Assembly (NCBI GenBank): GCA_032622095.1
Contig: CP136064.1
Location: forward strand, 145,771,297 to 145,835,296
DNA: 64,000 nt
DNA from: Siphonodentalium dalli
Taxonomy: Eukaryota > Mollusca > Scaphopoda > Gadilida > Siphonodentaliidae
Direction of reading: 5' to 3'
Shown piece by piece: positions 1 through 11,160 of the stretch. Every line of letters starts with the position of its first letter. Position 1 is the stretch's first letter. The position numbers and the translations under genes were made by a program. Under the pieces are notes generated by a model that was not told the DNA's origin, ran no database searches, and saw nothing but the letters and a program-made list of their open reading frames with translations.

Positions 1-424
1 TATGTGTGTGGTATATATATATGTATGTGTGTATATGCAAGTGTGTGTATATATACTATATATAACTCTGTATTTCATTACAGATAGCAATCATGTGCGT
101 GATATTGGTCATTTTGGTTTCAACAACAATGACAAAACAGCACTATATATTGATCATGATGTATACCTCATGTAATTTCTTTTTTGGTTCGATTAGAATC
201 TTTAGATTGGTCTGTCGAAATTTGATTTTTCTATTCCGGACATGCATGATCCACGTAACTGATTATTGTCTGAATTGTATTTTATTTATGTCTATACTTG
301 TAATTACAATACGTTCCAATATTCGGAACAAACCCTGGAAAGTTTTAATTTGTATATAGTGTATATACGTTTTCTCATGTACCATGTATACTGGCTGAGA
401 ATAAAGCATTACTTACTTACTTAA
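1..424 (+). mobile_element. Probable 3' end of a non-LTR retroposon
   Basis: After a TG/TA microsatellite (1-60), the stretch ends with GAGAATAAAGCATT followed by a short (TTAC)n tail at 410-424. That is the form of a LINE or SINE 3' end with a tetranucleotide tail. The wording GAGAATAAA also ends the two LINE copies at about 9,131 and 16,836. The 88-codon open frame at 93-359 is not recognisable and is treated as 3' UTR. Moderate to low certainty, because no coding part remains. Confidence 0.35.
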
Positions 425-829
425 AGTCAGGGGTGCACTGAAAGTCAGGGGTGCACTGAAAGGCAGAGGGCACCAAAATTGATACGCAACATTATTAGCG
501 CCAATTTCCACCAAAGTGATACACATTCTTACCCATGATACGAGGAGTCTACTCGTGTGATTTACAGACGCCATATTGGTGCTGTTTGGGTGAGAGATGG
601 GGGTGGGCACTAAATTTGATCAAAATTGGTTTAGTCGCCGATTAGAACCAAACTTATAAATAATCATATCCATGTTATCAGCAGTCTAATTGTGTGGTTT
701 AAGGATGTCACAAGTGAGGCCATTCGAGTCAGGGATGCATAGAAGGTGGGAGGTAGACAAAAAGATAAACAGTATATTTAGCGTCGAGTTCCACCAGATT
801 GATACATATATACATACGCCAAATCGGTG
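425..829. repeat. Degenerate repeat flanking AAGTGTA array 1
   Basis: This holds two diverged copies of a unit around the words TTAGCGCCAATTTCCACCA (about 496) and TTAGCGTCGAGTTCCACCA (about 778). A related unit with TCGCCAATTTTCACCAG lies at 3,578, just beyond the second AAGTGTA array. A direct repeat of TCAGGGGTGCACTGAAA occurs at 425-461. No gene seen. The shared flanks suggest that both AAGTGTA arrays belong to one repeat family. Confidence 0.5.
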
Positions 830-1215
830 CCTACCCTTACATTTCCCAAGTGTGTTATAAGTGTCAAATAAGTGTTGCATAAGTGTAGGAAAATTTTTCC
901 TCTAAGTGTGCACTTACAACCAAGTGTACAAGTCCAACAGTGGCAGTAAGTGTAGTGCAAGTGTACCATAAGTGTACAGTAAGTGTACGTTCCAACTATG
1001 TAAATGAGGTGAGTGTCATATAAGTGTATGATTCTAAAGTGTGGTATAAGTGTATGTTGGCAAGTGTAATAGAACTGTATAATAATTGCAAGTGTTTTAT
1101 AAGTGAAAGTTCTGAATGGGGTTGTAAGTGTATTGTAAGTGTACAATGGTGATTGTGATGCAAGTGTATTATATAAGTGTATAGTACATGTATTAGTAAA
1201 ATAAGTGTATATCAT
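830..1215 (+). repeat. AAGTGTA-rich interspersed array 1
   Basis: The motif TAAGTGTA or CAAGTGTA recurs about every 10-20 bases, almost always in the same orientation, with unrelated bases between. It is not a strict tandem repeat because spacing and spacers vary. The same motif fills a second array at 3,140-3,520. The core AAGTG matches the NK2-type homeodomain consensus (TYAAGTG), which is an inference from motif knowledge only. The minus-strand open frame across it is low-complexity shadow. Confidence 0.8.
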
Positions 1216-3139
1216 AAATGGGCATGCACATATTAAATTTCACTATCAAAGATGGCAATTGATGCATTAATCAAGGGAATCACATTCACAATGATTTAGA
1301 CTGATAAAATACTTATATATATTAATATTATATTAATAATGTTTTAATATATAAATCATCTATCGATTAGGTTCCTTGGCTCAATAAATATATTTCATAA
1401 ATCTGGTGCTGATATGCGAAGTTTGAATGAGCTGAAGTATCTTCAAGCTTGTCTCTTCCCGTTTGTCTTTACTCCACTTATGTCATGATGTCCATGTCAT
1501 ATTCAGTACCATGTCCCATTTAAAGCATGCAGTGCCTGCTGTGGGATGTTTAGTTTAGCACGGTGAGTGAGAGAAATTTGCAAACGTTGGCATGACCGAT
1601 TCCAGTTTTTTTTTGGCCAAAAAAGCTGTAAGTGAGTCATTTTTTTCTTCTTCTGATGTCACATTGTCTCTGAGATGATCCAAATTCCAATGTGCTCTGT
1701 GTGCCCAGTCTACCCCTCCGCCAAAATTAGTTTTGTCCGGTATCACAAGCATTTGGACAAGACGTCAAGATGATTGAAATTGAATCCGTGATCAGTCCTC
1801 CTGGCGAGTCTTGCCAACGTTGTCATTGGGCAACAATGAAACATGCGAGAGATCAATCACTGAATCAGCTGGACGACAGCCATCACTCTCCGATTGAGAA
1901 TTATCACTTGTAAATAAATGTATGTTGTATATCTGAATTTAGCGCATGTTTCCATCGGTTATAATCTGTATGCATCCAGTGTGACTTTACTGTTGACATG
2001 ATTTAATTTCTCAATGTCATCGTGTCATTGTAGGATCACCGGTCGAATTTGGAACAAACTTCGCCTATTTGCGTAATTATTTGCCGAATTCAGCCTCCTA
2101 CCACCTGTTCTATCTCTAGTGTGTTTGGTTCCTTTCTTCTTTTTGCCAAATTGTTGAATTGTTTTGGCTTTTCTCGCCGTCATTTTCGTAAATGAAAGCT
2201 GTTGTCAAATAAAATGCAGATGAAATTTAAATTTGATTTCTTGACCGCCGAATTACCGGAATGTGGTCTGCGCATGCGCATGTAGTCACGGTCACAGTCA
2301 CGTGTTAGCTTTTAGCCAATCGTATGCTCAGTTCTAGGATATCACTTGATTTAGACGGGTTTCCCCAAAAAAATGATGACATCAGAGGACAATGTTTACA
2401 CACAGCGAGATGGGATTTAATTCCCCATACACGAACACGTGGGCAGAAAGCCGCAAGCATTTCCTTTGGGAGATTTACAGTGTGTCGATAATCACACGTA
2501 TATACAGTTAAACTTTGTTATTTTTGATACATTTTAAGTTAAATTAAAAACAGATAGCAGGTACATATTTGTACTTCTCCAAGAATGTTAAAAACAATTT
2601 TTATCTGTTCATCATTATTTTATTGTCACGAAATTACGCTAACTATCGAAGTTTTGCCATAAAAAAACCCGATAAAAATAATTATATTTGGGAGTATTGC
2701 ACGTCAAAATTACGGGTTTAGAAACGATTTTTATTATACTTAATTCTGATCTGCGTCGTCAAACTACTATCATACAACATTTCTATATTCGTAATGGACA
2801 TTTTTGTTGTTGTTTTTTGAATGCAGGTGTGTTTGGAAACATAATCATTGAAGCTTTCATATAGTAATACGCAAATTTCAATATACGTGATAGCGACCAA
2901 TTTTCATTGTTTCTATGACAAACATTTTGCAGTTAATAAATTGTAGATATACATACTCATATATCTTTATTTTAGCACAAAAGATTCATAAAATTTATTA
3001 CTATCGGAATATAAATAACAGAAAAACGAAATACCGTAATTTCAAAATTGAAAAAGTTCATATTTAATATAAGACGGCAATTATATAGTACAAATGTGCG
3101 AGGCTCTGAGCAGTATTCCTGAACATATCCATATCAAAG
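1216..3139. other. Unassigned AT-rich sequence
   Basis: No domain, RNA gene or element boundary was recognised. Short open frames (for example 1,555-1,752 and 2,718-2,900) have no recognisable motif. The word GCGCATGCGCATG near 2,271 is a local GC palindrome only. Confidence 0.5.
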
Positions 3140-3520
3140 TTTGATAAGACTCAGTGTGGTATAAGTGTTGATAAATTTTTCCAAAGTTCCATAAGTGTAC
3201 CTTTAAGTGTGGGGCAGTGTTCCCAAAACATTTAAAAAGTATAAGTATCATCAGTGTGTCATAAGTGTAGAGAGAACTTTTCAAAGTACCATAAGTGTAG
3301 CTGTAAGTGTGGGCAGCATGCCCAAAGATTTTCAAAGTCTCAAAAGTGTAGAGCAAGTGTACACTTATTACAACACTTACACTACACTTACGAAATAAGT
3401 GTACATTTCGAAAAAAGTGAGTGTGGTACAAGTGTACTGAATTAAAAAAACAAAAGCTACAAGTGTACTATAAGTGTATACCTGAACTACACTTACAATG
3501 AAAGTGTACACTTAGAAAAT
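3140..3520 (+). repeat. AAGTGTA-rich interspersed array 2
   Basis: As at 830-1,215, TAAGTGTA/CAAGTGTA recurs every 10-20 bases. Unlike array 1, the orientation flips in the middle: ACACTTAC words at 3,360-3,390 and about 3,490 are the reverse complement. This gives local inverted repeats able to fold. Overlapping open frames on both strands are shadows of the repeat. Confidence 0.8.
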
Positions 3521-3660
3521 ATAAGGGTATCTGCGAGAGATATGTGTGCCCTAAATTTTATACGAATTTGTATACTCGCCAATTTTCACCAGTTGTATAT
3601 ATATATATATATATATATATGCATTTCCATAATGAGTCTAAGTGTGTGAATCAAATCGTG
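3521..3660. repeat. Flanking unit with TA microsatellite
   Basis: Contains a diverged copy of the unit seen at 425-829 and a (TA)n run at about 3,597-3,620. Confidence 0.5.
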
Positions 3661-5049
3661 CGTGTTAATACGTATAATGAGCTAGCAATCCTGACATAGA
3701 AGAAAGGATTAAACGTATATTTATCATTTTATTTAAGATATACACATATTCTTGCAAACAGTGAGACATCGAACCGTCAGAGGATTGCATATTAGAATAG
3801 ATCATGTATATATTATAACACAATTGAGTCTGTTCCATTCAATATACTTTCCACAAAACACATGCATTCCAACATTTCTTTTAAACTAAGCATATTTCGC
3901 CAATATTTAGCGCCACGAACAGAGAAGCACCTGGACAATTCTTTAAAACATATGTATCTTCATGGAGATATGATAGCCAGGTGCCTTCAAAATCTTAGTC
4001 TAACCCACTAGATTGATTGATACATCTCTATATATGCAAAACATAACTGTCGTCTTTTATTTTTGCGAACTAATATGTTTATGATGTTCATGTTTCATGT
4101 CATAACGTCTGACGTATACGCAGTCGTAAATGAATAAATATTAATCGCGATAAACAAAATGACAATCGACAAGGTCAGCCACTACTTATATTCCATGTTT
4201 AAGAATCATGTTTTGTGATGCTATTTGGATATACAATTTATGACAATACGTGTAACACATTGAGCAAGATTATCCTCTATTCCCACCAAATATCCACAGC
4301 ATGCATAGGGGTTCACATCACTTTAACTTGGGCAACGCCGGGTTTAAACCCTGCTAGTATGAGATATATTGTGTGTGTTCATAACTATATTCGGAGTTGC
4401 TGAATAATTCGATGATTTATCGGCGCAATAATACCACAGCAGGTACGCGGGGACGCAGTTATTGGGAATTGGGGCGAACTCGCGTTGCTGCGTCGACGAT
4501 AAAAGAAATTATGTTCTACTCTAATGACAACGGTCATGCGAACAATCCTCACCAAATTCCAGAAACCTTGTCAAGCATATGTTTGCAAACAAACCGATCA
4601 TTTTCTGAGAATTTCTTCGGTGATAATTAGTCACAATCTGGTGTTTCTTAGAAGATCAAGCTTTTGCTCTGTCCAATTAGTGAACAATTTCGTAATGTTT
4701 TATGGTTCAGGTATGACAAAACTTTCTAAAGTACCTTTTGAACATGAGATTACAAGACAAATCAATGGGCAAACATGTGGATAATCGGGCAGCATGATCA
4801 CGTCGGCACTTGAATAAACGGTGTCAGCAAAACTCAGTTACGTGCGCAGTTTCCCTCGTAGAGAATGTAATTTCCGAGTGAAGAAGAAGTGTTAGGCAAT
4901 TTTCAGGAAATTCGTCGCAGAAGGCTATATATATAGTGTGTTATTATTTGAACAACAAACTACCTATACAATTCACGCGCACAACCATTTACAACGTAAT
5001 CAGTGTTATCTCTGAAACCCCATGAGTTATTCTGCATGCGATATTTGCA
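3661..5049. other. Unassigned sequence upstream of LINE copy A
   Basis: No recognisable gene or repeat. Open frames at 4,215-4,403 and 4,397-4,784 show no known domain. Some of this may be the decayed 5' part of the LINE that follows, but nothing resembling an ORF1 protein was identified. Confidence 0.4.
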
Positions 5050-5738
5050 CAAGATTACACTTATTATCTGGCCCCAGAGAGATAAAAAATAGACCCACAT
5101 TAGGAGGAGGGGTTGCTGTGTATAAAGGATTCGTACTATTTTACGAGACGTGCTGATCTATAGAAACTCCGGAAATCGAATGTATCTGGGTGCAAGTCAT
5201 GCTTTCCTCATCAACATATAATGTACCAAGTTTTTACTTGGTACATTATATAAACCTCCAAATCTATCAGTAGAAAATATATTCAAATATAGATATGGCC
5301 CTTGGACACAGGAAAGTTATTCGTCACGTGATTCTAACTGGCGACTTCAATTCCAATCAACAGCCATCTGAATCAAAATATGTAAAATATATTCGTAATC
5401 GATTCGGAATGCAACAGTTTATCAAAGATCCAACATATTTTACAGAGAGTTCATCATCTCTCATATACTTATTTTTAACAAACCAAGGACAATTTGTTAA
5501 ATATAGCGAAGTTATTGACCATTTCTTTTCAGATTTGACTTGATTTCACTGTCCAATAGTGATGTATTTGAATTTTCGCATATAGAAATCGAGTGGAATC
5601 GTGGAATGGAGGATATGGAACTATCCAAGAGCAGATTATAATGCAATGAATGCCGAATCTAATATCCCATACATCGAATTAGCGAATATATTGACAAATA
5701 AAATAAATGAAATAATATTGCAATGTATACCAAACAAG
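5050..5738 (+). pseudogene. LINE copy A, endonuclease domain (5' part, broken)
   Basis: Remnant of the apurinic-type endonuclease (EEP fold) that nicks target DNA for LINE retrotransposition. Read across frameshifts it shows GGGVAVYKGF (about 5,104), a GTLYKPPN-like strand (about 5,240) and the catalytic-type motif ILTGDFN at 5,331-5,351. A linker ends in ILQCIPNK at 5,715-5,738. The longest intact piece is 5,295-5,543. A perfect 15-bp hairpin (5,217-5,250) sits where one frame is lost. The reading stops abruptly at CIPNK because the minisatellite element at 5,739-7,742 is inserted there, and the LINE resumes at 7,743. The architecture (EN, then RT, then a zinc-knuckle-like C-terminus) fits the CR1/jockey/L2 group. 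Several frameshifts make it non-functional. Confidence 0.85.
5217..5250. repeat. Perfect 15-bp hairpin
   Basis: TATAATGTACCAAGT pairs perfectly with its reverse complement across a TTTT loop. It lies inside the decayed endonuclease and looks like a local inverted duplication. Confidence 0.85.
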
Positions 5739-7742
5739 ATGGCTGCTGGCGACCATGTATTTTGGCCGAACGACCCCAAAATCACTCGTTCCCATCTACA
5801 TGTCAATATTAACATCTTTGACATATTTCATGATGATCACGGCCTGTAGCCCGCGCCAACGGATTGAAATTTGAAATCCAAGATGGCCGCCAGCGGCCAT
5901 GTTTTTCGGCCGAACGACCCCAAAATGACTCGTTCCCATCTACATGTCATTCTTAACATCCATGACAAATTTCAACAAGTTCCGACCAAAGCTACGACCT
6001 GTAGCCCGCGCCAAAGGATTTAGTCATGCAAAGAGTAAAATCCAAGATAGCTGCTGGTGGCCATGTTTTTGACCGAACGACCCCAAAATCACTCGTTCCC
6101 ATCTACATGTCAATATGAACATCCATGACAAATTTCATGATGACCAGACGAACAGTACGACCTGTAGCCCGCGCCAATGGATTGAATTTTGAAATCAAAG
6201 ATGGCCGCCAGCAGCCATGTTTTTTGGCCGAATGACCCCAAAATGACTCGTTCCCATCTACATGTCAATGGCAACATTCATGAACATCGGAACAAAGGTA
6301 TGACCTGTAGCCCGCGCCAAAGGATTTAGTCATGCAAAGAGAAAAATCCAAGATGGCTGCTGACGGCCATCTTTTTCGGCCGAACGACACCAAAATGACT
6401 CGTTTCCCATCTACATGTCATTTTTAACATCCACGGCAAATTTCATGAAGTTCCGACCAAAGCTACAACCTGTAGCCCGCGCCAAAGGATTTAGTCATGC
6501 AAAGAGTAAAATCCAAGATGGCTGCTGGCTCTCGTTCCCATCTGCATGTCAATATTAACATCCATGACAAATTTCATGATGATCAGACGAACAGTACGAC
6601 CTGTAGCCCGCGCCAATGGATTGCATTTTGAAATCAAAGATGGCCGCCAGCAGCCATGTTTTTTTGCCGAATGACCCCAAAATGACTCGTTCCCATCTAC
6701 ATGTCAATGGCAACATTCATGAACATCGGAACAAAGGTATGACCTGTAGCCCGCGCCAAAGGATTTAGTCATGCAAAGAGTAAAATCCAAGATGGCTGCT
6801 GACGGCCATGTTTTTCGGCCGAACGACACCAAAATGACTCGTTCACATCTACATGTCATTGTTAACATCCACGGCAAATTTCATGAAGTTCCGACCAAAG
6901 CTACAACCTGTAGCCCGCGCCAAAGGATTTAGTCATGCAAAGAGTAAATTCCAAGATGGCTGCTGGCTCTCGTTCCCATCTGCATGTCAATATTAACATC
7001 CATGACAAATTTCATGATGATCAGACGAACAGTACGACCTGTAGCCCGCGCCAATGGATTGAATTTTGAAATCCAAGATGGCCGCCAGCAGCCATGTTTT
7101 TTGGCCGAATGACACCAAAATGACTCGTTCCCATCTACATGTCAATGGCAACATTCATGAACATCGGAACAAAGGTATGACCTGTAGCCCGCGCCAAAGG
7201 ATTTAGTCATGCAAAGAGTAAAATCCAAGATGGCTGCTGACGGCCATGTTTTTCGGCCGAACGACACCAAAATGACTCGTTCCCATCTACATGTCATTGT
7301 TAACATCCACGGCAAATTTCATGAAGTTCCGACCAAAGCTACAACCTGTAGCCCGCGCCAAAGGATTTAGTCATGCAAAGAGTAAAATCCAAGATGGCTG
7401 CTGGCTCTCGTTCCCATCTGCATGTCAATATTAACATCCATGACAAATTTCATGATGATCAGACGAACAGTACGACCTGTAGCCCGCGCCAATGGATTGA
7501 ATTTTGAAATCCAAGATGGCCGCCAGCAGCCATGTTTTTTGGCCGAATGACACCAAAATGACTCGTTCCCATCTACATGTCAATGTCACCATTCATGACA
7601 AATCTCATAAAGATCAGACCAAAGGTACGACCTGTAGCCCGTACCAAACGAAATTGTTGACGGACACACGCACACACGCACACACGGACGACGGACGCCA
7701 AACCATGGCAATAGCTCAAACTTACAAAGTAAGTTGAGCTAA
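5739..7742 (+). mobile_element. Minisatellite-bearing element inserted in LINE copy A
   Basis: A 2.0 kb block made of about 13 copies of a ~122-165 bp unit, each containing a CCAAGATGGC(T/C)GC(T/C) head, GACTCGTTCCCATCTACATG and ACCTGTAGCCCGCGCCAA. It ends in an ACACGCAC-rich stretch and a terminal hairpin around AGCTCAAACTTAC/GTAAGTTGAGCT, then AA. CAAACAAG lies immediately before it (5,731-5,738) and again immediately after it (7,743-7,750), an 8-bp target-site duplication. The LINE reading frame on both sides is continuous in sense (CIPNK, then an arginine-rich connector). No protein is encoded, so the element is non-autonomous. The left end starts mid-unit, suggesting 5' truncation. A sister copy is at about 13,050-14,880. 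Its class is unclear: the terminal hairpin plus CTAA recalls Helitron-like elements, but the target duplication argues against that. Confidence 0.8.
6178..7492 (+). repeat. 438-bp higher-order repeat, three copies
   Basis: Within the minisatellite, three successive subunits (about 152, 163 and 122 bp) form a larger unit repeated three times with a period of 438 bp. The word AGATGGCTGC in the second subunit starts at 6,351, 6,790 and 7,228. The shortened third subunit (GGCTGCTGGCTCTCGTTCC) starts at 6,516, 6,954 and 7,392. Every third subunit shares the same ~30-base deletion, so the triplets were amplified as blocks. The copies look almost identical. Confidence 0.9.
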
Positions 7743-8072
7743 CAAACAAGTAGCTATTCGTCAAAATGAAAAAGAATGTATGAATAACGAAATCCGTGGT
7801 ATAATAAGGCAGAGGAAACGATTAGCATGACAAGGCAGCCAAACGGAAAGGTTCTCATGATTCTTGGGCAAAATATAAATAGCAACGAATTTTTTTTATT
7901 TCGGCTATCAGACGGGCCAAACAATCTTATGGCGCCAAAACCCAGATTATATTGGGAAGTTGCTTCACCGAGTCCTCACTTTGGTGGAAAACTTTGAATA
8001 AATTAATGAAACCGGAACCGAAGCCTATACCAGCACTCATGTTTAAAAGCAAAACTTGCTCGATTCTATAAA
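7743..8072 (+). pseudogene. LINE copy A, connector region after the insertion
   Basis: Directly after the inserted element the LINE continues with the connector typical between endonuclease and reverse transcriptase: an IRQNE..MNNEIR..IRQRKRL pattern (about 7,751-7,826), then WAKY and, in another frame, WWKTLNKLM (about 7,985). It then joins straight to the C-terminal region at about 8,060. The whole reverse transcriptase domain, including its catalytic aspartates, is missing, so this copy carries a large internal deletion as well as frameshifts. Confidence 0.7.
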
Positions 8073-8642
8073 ATGACGAGAAAATCAACCACACAATATC
8101 TATATAACTATGTCCCAAGGGATTCAACAACTTCAAGTGGATACCCATTCAGGCACGATAACTTAAGACCTCCCTTTTGCTTTTCTACCTATTTACAAAA
8201 ATCAATCACACCACATGCTATTAGACTTTGGAATGACGAAGCGAAAATATGCGAAACGATTTCCGAATTTAAACAATTCCTGAATAAAGATTGCATAGAA
8301 CCTCCACAATTCTACGAGTATGCACATACACGGCAAAGTCAAACAATCCACTGTCGAATACGTCTCGAATGCAGTAACCCGAATGATCAACTGCATCAAA
8401 ATCACTTGCAGGATAATTCCGATTGTACTTATTGTGGCCTGGCAGAGACTACAGAACATTTCTTCTTTTATTGTCGAAAGTACACGAACGAACGAGCGAT
8501 ATGCTTTCAAGGTCTTCGCAACAGACCATGTTTAAATGATTTTATTAAAGTATCACAGTCATTACCAATAGGTCATATACTTGATATCTTCGCAAGAGTA
8601 CATAATTATATTCTACTAACAAAAAGATTCGCGACTAACTGA
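8073..8642 (+). pseudogene. LINE copy A, C-terminal region of ORF2
   Basis: A 189-codon open frame matching the region after the RT domain in CR1/jockey-like LINEs. It starts with a YLYNYVPRD segment, then ITPHAIRLWN (near residue 50), an HCRIRLECS segment, and a zinc-knuckle-like cluster C-x2-C-x8-H-x4-C (CTYCGLAETTEHFFFYC, residues about 138-154). The stop is at 8,640-8,642. A second copy at 16,083-16,508 retains ELSDEAK where this one reads NDEAK, so copy A lost nine bases. The frame is open but cannot act alone, because the RT is deleted upstream. Confidence 0.88.
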
Positions 8643-9003
8643 GAGAAAACAAACTATATTATCAATAATGTGGTAACCCTTGTCTTCTTGAACGGATCGC
8701 AGGGGGCCCTATAGACGCTGAGGGAGTGGGCAGGCAGGAAGCTATATATATCCATTAATAATTGACAGTCAAAATAACTCAATTAGATATTAATGATAAA
8801 CCAATTATCACCCATGTGAATATCTAATGGGGAAATGACAAATAAAAGCTTACATAACTTAGATATATAGTATATGTGTGTGTGTGGGGGTGTGTGTGTG
8901 TGTGTGTGTGTGAGGGTGTGAGGATGTGTGTGTGTGTGTGTGAGGGTGTGTGTGTGAGGGTGTGGGTGAGGGTGTGTGTGAGGGTGTGTGTGTGAGGGCG
9001 AGG

Positions 9004-9049
<46 letters not shown>

Positions 9050-9153
9050 GGGGTGTGTGTGTGTGTGTGAGGGTGAGGGTGAGGGTGTGTTGTAATTCAA
9101 ATTGTATATATTGTATAACAATAGTTATTGAGAATAAAATATTGTTTACACTA
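8643..9153 (+). mobile_element. LINE copy A 3' UTR with microsatellite
   Basis: Sequence after the stop matches the 3' UTR of LINE copy B (16,509-16,860) closely: GAGAAAACAAACTAT at the start, ACCCATGTGAATATC in the middle and GAGAATAAAATATTG then TTTACACTA at the end. The shared 3' terminus is at 9,153 here and at 16,860 in copy B. In copy A a GT/GA-rich microsatellite replaces about 85 bp of ordinary sequence. Confidence 0.85.
8874..9090. repeat. (GT)n/(GAGGGTGT)n/(GA)n compound microsatellite
   Basis: About 215 bp of GTGTGT, GAGGGTGT and a central (GA)n run at about 9,017-9,043. It expanded inside the LINE 3' UTR. The His/Thr- and Ser/Leu-rich open frames on both strands are translation of this repeat and not genes. 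Confidence 0.95.
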
Positions 9154-10870
9154 AATATATATGGCGAGAATCAATCCTGAAAAAATGCAAACACTTTTAA
9201 CATCCAATAGCTCCAGTTCTATTAGGGAATTCCACAGTTAGAATGATACGTTGCGAGGAGCCTTTAATTTTTTTATTCTGTTTTAAAACAAAAGAGCAGG
9301 GTTCATAATGCTTTAAATGAAATTGCTTTGGCCTATAGCACGGGATGTATTTTCATCATACTAAACATTATTGAACTCCACGATAATTGTAACTTCCGAC
9401 ATCCCGATCGCAGCATGTTACACCAAACGAAGTGTGTTTACATTGGCTGTGAATCGGGCGCCGCCATGTGCTCTTTCATATCTTCAAACATTAATTGTGA
9501 GCAATTATTTATCAAAATCATGTGATCTCTGATATTTTAGTGCAATTTGCATTCATAATGTAATCATGATTATATTCGTTTATATATACAGACAAGTCAT
9601 ATGTAACGCAACCCCGAAACCTCTTTACAACAGGTGTATGATTTCCAGATATACAAAGTGCCACGATCAGTTAGTATCTTCTTGTGAAAGTTGCATGTAA
9701 ATTATATTATGTTTGGCTGAGAGTGCTGAAATAATTTGACATTGGTGCCTTTGATCACTTTTCTTCTTGGTTAAATACTGTAAGAACTTATTTTCAACAA
9801 ACGTCTAATCATTATAATATAGTGCATGACTTTGAGGAGTCTAACATAACTGGAATTTTAACGGAAATTGGCCGTCGATGCGCTACATTATTATGAAAAA
9901 GTTTCAGGCGATATCACGGAGCATGTATTAGAAGTTCTCTTTCTAAAATAATTGGGAATATTCGTTTTTATTTTTCTGTGAAGCGTTTGTCATTAAATTA
10001 GGAGTGGTATATATCATCTACCGGCTACCGCCAGTAAGTAAACGCGACAGGTTTTGACTAGCTAATCTGCATATAGGTGTTTCGAATTTGGATACCCTCC
10101 CTTTGCCTAGAACATGATCATCAACTCAAACTCATCAGTTGATAATCGGGTTGCTGAATCACTTTTGACCGAGTGCATGCACGATAACCCTTTTCAATTG
10201 CGTCACCAAGTAAATTCCAATAACAAAGCATGCTATTGCAGCGGCAATAGTATTATATTACAGTATCCATAAATCATCGAACATTTATATAATAAATTGG
10301 TGTATTTGAATCGGTGTTCTTAAATTTTGTGTCAGCACTAAATGTTTCGCATATCGAGCATTGCCACAGGAATCAGTGCATGTGTATTATGTTCACGAGT
10401 GGTTTTCGAGTCCAACTCCCCGAACTGAATGGTGAACAAAATGACGTTACGATGATCTTGGTCGGTTCTCGATGTTCGAATCGTCGAGATCAGACCGAAT
10501 TACACATTGGATTGCCTATCATCTAAGTTGTAAAATTGGTCCCAAGTTTCGCCTATATGTCTGGTTTCGAACACTCGACAACCTCCTCATATGCATTGTA
10601 ACTCTACACCAGTTAGCTTGAACCATTGAAATGAGCCCGATCTGGAGTTATCCCAACACCATATTAGTCATGTACATCTTTGAAAGCTATCGGTATGACC
10701 GATTTCAATATGCCTGGCGAATGCGGAAACGACAGGGCGCAGGTCGTAATGCAAGGGGCATGCGTATCGATATAGAGGGAATCAGGGATTGTTCAAAGTA
10801 GCAATAAGTCAGTTGGTAAGCATGGTCTACAGCAACATTGATTGTTTAGACACTCGGTATTTGGGGTTCC
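9154..10870. other. Unassigned sequence
   Basis: No domain, RNA gene or repeat recognised. Small open frames at 9,328-9,525 and 10,314-10,526 lack recognisable motifs. Confidence 0.5.
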
Positions 10871-11160
10871 TAGTTTATTTATTTATTAGAAAAGCAGACA
10901 CCAACACAACAGACACATTGGTACAACCCTACCTCAAATATCTCATCACAATGTTATAGACACATACCACATGCTTCCATAAACATGTCGTGTGAGGTAA
11001 ACGAAAACAGAATGTAGCGAATTTTACGATCGTCTCGACTATCCTATAAACTTTACGACCATGATGATTGCCATGGATGGCTAGACGGAAGAGGTCAGAG
11101 GCCAGTGCTCAAGAAATGGCAACAGTTGAGTCAATAACAGACGAATGTTTATCGTGAAAT
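10871..11160 (-). mobile_element. Possible retroposon 3' end, minus strand
   Basis: Read on the minus strand, the sequence runs into AATAAATAAATAAA (complement of 10,876-10,892), a polyadenylation signal or (TAAA)n tail like that of LINE/SINE insertions. No target duplication or coding part was recognised, so this could be coincidence. Confidence 0.3.

Noticed and set aside
5739-7742. Helitron identity for the minisatellite element
   Set aside because: Terminal hairpin and CTAA fit loosely, but a clear 8-bp target duplication at the LINE insertion is not expected of Helitrons. Left unclassified.
8783-9121. 112-codon His/Thr/Pro/Ser-rich frame on the minus strand
   Set aside because: It is a translation of the GT/GA microsatellite in the LINE 3' UTR.
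10474-10482. GTTCGAATC, a tRNA B-box-like word
   Set aside because: No A box at a proper distance and no cloverleaf could be built around it.
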